NCBI RefSeq assembly: GCF_001536065.1
Contig: NZ_CZVW01000002.1
Coordinates: 1 to 64,000, forward strand
Direction of reading: 5' to 3'
Length of the DNA stretch: 64,000 bases
From: Candidatus Chryseopegocella kryptomonas
GTDB taxonomy: Bacteria > Bacteroidota > Ignavibacteria > Kryptoniales > Kryptoniaceae
The position numbers and the translations under genes are program-made. Shown piece by piece: positions 62,303 through 64,000 of this stretch; position 1 is the first letter of the stretch; each line of letters begins with the position of its first letter. Under the pieces are notes generated by a model. It saw only the letters and a program-made list of their open reading frames with translations, made no database searches and was not told the origin of the DNA.

Positions 62303-63364
62303 ATGAATCAGCGGTTGCGTTCAATTGAATGGGTGGGGGATAAGGTTAAAATGATTGATCAGACGAAATTACCGCTTAAACTTGAATTTATTGAAACAGA
62401 TGATTATCTGGTTATTGCTGATGCGATAAAGAAATTGAAAATTCGCGGTGCACCAGCTATCGGGATTGCAGCTGGGTTTGGGATTTATCTTGGTGTTAAA
62501 AATTTTCAGGGTGATGATAAAGAAAAGTTTAAAAATCTTTTTGAAAATGTTTGCGAAGTTTTCGCTCAAACCAGACCAACCGCAGTTAATCTTTTCTGGG
62601 CAATTGATAGGATGAAAAAAACATTTTACAGCAACATAAAGCTTGGAACAGATGAATTAAAAAAGAAATTACTTGAAGAGGCACTTGCAATTCAAAATGA
62701 CGACATACAAATGTGTAAAACAATTGGACTTAATGGTTCAAAATTAATTCCGGACGAAGCAAATATCTTAACACATTGCAACACCGGATGGCTTGCCACG
62801 GGTGATTATGGGACTGCTCTTGGGATAATTTACACTGCTTTTGAGCAAGGAAAAAAGGTTAGAGTTTATGTTGATGAGACGAGACCTCTTCTTCAAGGTG
62901 CTCGTTTGACGACTTGGGAATTGATGCAAAGAGGAATTGAAACAATTTTAATAACCGACAATATGTCCGCTTATCTTATGAAACTTGGAAAAATTGATTG
63001 CGTGATTGTCGGTGCTGATAGAATTGCACTTAACGGAGACACTGCAAATAAAATTGGAACTTATAATCTTGCTATAATCTCAAAATTTCATAACATACCG
63101 TTTTATGTTGCTGCACCGACATCTTCAATTGATTTTAACATAAAGACAGGGGATGAGATACCGATTGAGGAAAGAGGTTCAGAGGAGATAGTTGAGATAA
63201 TGGGGAAGAGGATAGCGCCAGAAGGTGTTAAGACATTTTCACCTGCTTTTGATGTAACTCCAAATGAATTGATAACCGCAATTATAACCGAAGTCGGGGT
63301 GATTTATCCGCCATTTGAAGAAAATCTTCAAAAAATTAAAGAAAGCATAAAATCAAGAGATTAA
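62303..63364 (+). CDS. mtnA: S-methyl-5-thioribose-1-phosphate isomerase
   Basis: Protein of 353 residues with the aldose-ketose isomerase features of MtnA: RGAPAIGIAAGFG near the N-terminus, the catalytic Cys in LTHCNTGWLATG, DETRPLLQGARLT, and the catalytic Asp in VGADRIALNGDTANKIGTY. It acts in methionine salvage, turning MTR-1-P into MTRu-1-P. It starts 47 bases after the oppositely oriented tRNA. recO begins on the base after its stop codon. Confidence 0.95.
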   Translation: MNQRLRSIEWVGDKVKMIDQTKLPLKLEFIETDDYLVIADAIKKLKIRGAPAIGIAAGFGIYLGVKNFQGDDKEKFKNLFENVCEVFAQTRPTAVNLFWAIDRMKKTFYSNIKLGTDELKKKLLEEALAIQNDDIQMCKTIGLNGSKLIPDEANILTHCNTGWLATGDYGTALGIIYTAFEQGKKVRVYVDETRPLLQGARLTTWELMQRGIETILITDNMSAYLMKLGKIDCVIVGADRIALNGDTANKIGTYNLAIISKFHNIPFYVAAPTSSIDFNIKTGDEIPIEERGSEEIVEIMGKRIAPEGVKTFSPAFDVTPNELITAIITEVGVIYPPFEENLQKIKESIKSRD

Positions 63365-64000
63365 ATGCTCACCAAAACCGAAGCGGTTGTTTTGAAGGCA
63401 ATGAAATATAGAGAGACGAGCAAAATCGTTACGCTTTACACCAAAAAATTTGGTAAATTGAATGTCGTTGCAAAAGGTGCAATGCTCACGACAAGCAAAT
63501 TCGGGGCATCGCTTGAGCCGATGTCATATATAACTGCTGTGCTTTACAAAAAAGAAACAAGGGAACTCCAATTTCTTTCGCAAGCAGACATTGTTAAGCC
63601 ATTTCTTCAAATTTATTCCGACTATACCAAAATGACAATTGGACTTTCAATTTGTGAGACGCTTTATAAGTTGATAAAGTTTGAAGAGGAAAATCAAAAA
63701 ATTTTCAATCTTCTTGTCAATGTGCTTGACAAGTTAAACGAGGCGGAGAGAAATGAGATCAATTTGCTGTGGTTCTTTCTCGTGCATTTGCTTGAAGAAA
63801 TTGGTTTTAAGATAAATTTTGAAAAGTGTGTTTTGTGCGGTGAGAAATTTACAGATAAAAATTTGTCTCAAAAGGTTGCTTTCTTAAATGATAAGGGGGG
63901 ATTTTTGTGTTCAAAATGTGAAGCGGGGGCGACGAATTTTGAAACTTACTCAATCGCAACTTTTAAAAGTTTATTTTGGATTGAGCGGGCAAAACTTGAT
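63365..64000 (+). CDS. recO: DNA repair protein RecO (cut by window end)
   Basis: The first 212 residues are present. The OB-fold start VVLKAMKYRETSKIVTLYTK and GKLNVVAKGA is typical of RecO. The Cys pairs of the zinc site are visible (CVLCGEKF and CSKCEAGA). RecO loads RecA on gapped DNA together with RecR. It abuts mtnA without a gap. The C-terminus lies outside the window. Confidence 0.93.
   Translation, partial: MLTKTEAVVLKAMKYRETSKIVTLYTKKFGKLNVVAKGAMLTTSKFGASLEPMSYITAVLYKKETRELQFLSQADIVKPFLQIYSDYTKMTIGLSICETLYKLIKFEEENQKIFNLLVNVLDKLNEAERNEINLLWFFLVHLLEEIGFKINFEKCVLCGEKFTDKNLSQKVAFLNDKGGFLCSKCEAGATNFETYSIATFKSLFWIERAKLD

Overview
The window looks like chromosomal DNA from an AT-rich, thermophile-like member of the FCB group, most likely near Ignavibacteria or Candidatus Kryptonia (inference). 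Reasons: two large secreted proteins end in the NYPNPFNPSTTI-type T9SS sorting domain; proteins are rich in Lys, Glu and Ile; and several multiheme/FeS respiratory proteins are present. Housekeeping promoters fit TTGACA-17-TATAAT, and both tRNAs (Val-UAC, CAU) look intact.

Region 1 (1-11.4 kb) is a decaying defence island. A CRISPR remnant has two intact repeats and two damaged end repeats, with no cas genes nearby. Next is a Tat-lipoprotein gene whose signal sequence is out of frame at an A AAA AAC heptamer. Then comes a three-gene cluster: PLD-SNF2 helicase, Eco57I-type N6-adenine methylase (split by a shift at an A7 tract) and KAP-type ATPase. This has the composition of the Helicase-Methylase-ATPase (Hma) systems. 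A broken XRE/ImmA-type gene follows.

Region 2 (11.6-28.2 kb) is mostly ordinary chromosome: a HAF-repeat T9SS protein, a DUF819 permease, an NlpC/P60 hydrolase, tRNA-Val, prfA, a YceI/b561 pair, a LolC/E-type permease, a subtilisin, a TPR protein, a Cys/Met-metabolism PLP enzyme, an M1 aminopeptidase and a small sigma factor.

Region 3 (28.3-33.1 kb) is the strongest candidate for an undescribed system. It holds a Cdc48/FtsH-like AAA ATPase, small ORFs with strong Shine-Dalgarno sites, a half-length Rad50/SMC ATPase with a zinc hook, a PD-(D/E)XK-like nuclease overlapping it by 4 bp, and an eight-cysteine mini-protein. A sigma-70 promoter over a perfect palindrome stands at the front and a terminator at the end.

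Region 4 (33.4-51.8 kb) is a respiratory island. A PAS histidine kinase and an NtrC-type regulator lie beside two sigma-54-like promoters, one before the kinase and one before a porin. Downstream are a mono-heme exported protein, a NapA-like molybdoenzyme, NapG, NapH, NapD, a Rieske protein, a fused cytochrome b6/subunit IV and an octaheme HAO-family cytochrome. A molybdenum-cofactor operon follows (moaA, moaD, moaE, a moaC-mogA fusion, a TSUP transporter, moeA, mobA). Together they suggest quinol-driven reduction of nitrate and then nitrite, with the cofactor supply encoded alongside.

Region 5 (51.8-64 kb) starts with a gene graveyard: an ArsR/permease chimera, a CrtI fragment and a lycopene-cyclase fragment. 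These lie next to an apparently intact photolyase and an SRPBCC gene, so the area looks like a degraded light-protection cluster. After that come a LigB-type dioxygenase, a second T9SS protein, galT, a zinc-ribbon membrane protein, purL, tRNA (CAU), mtnA and a recO cut by the window edge.
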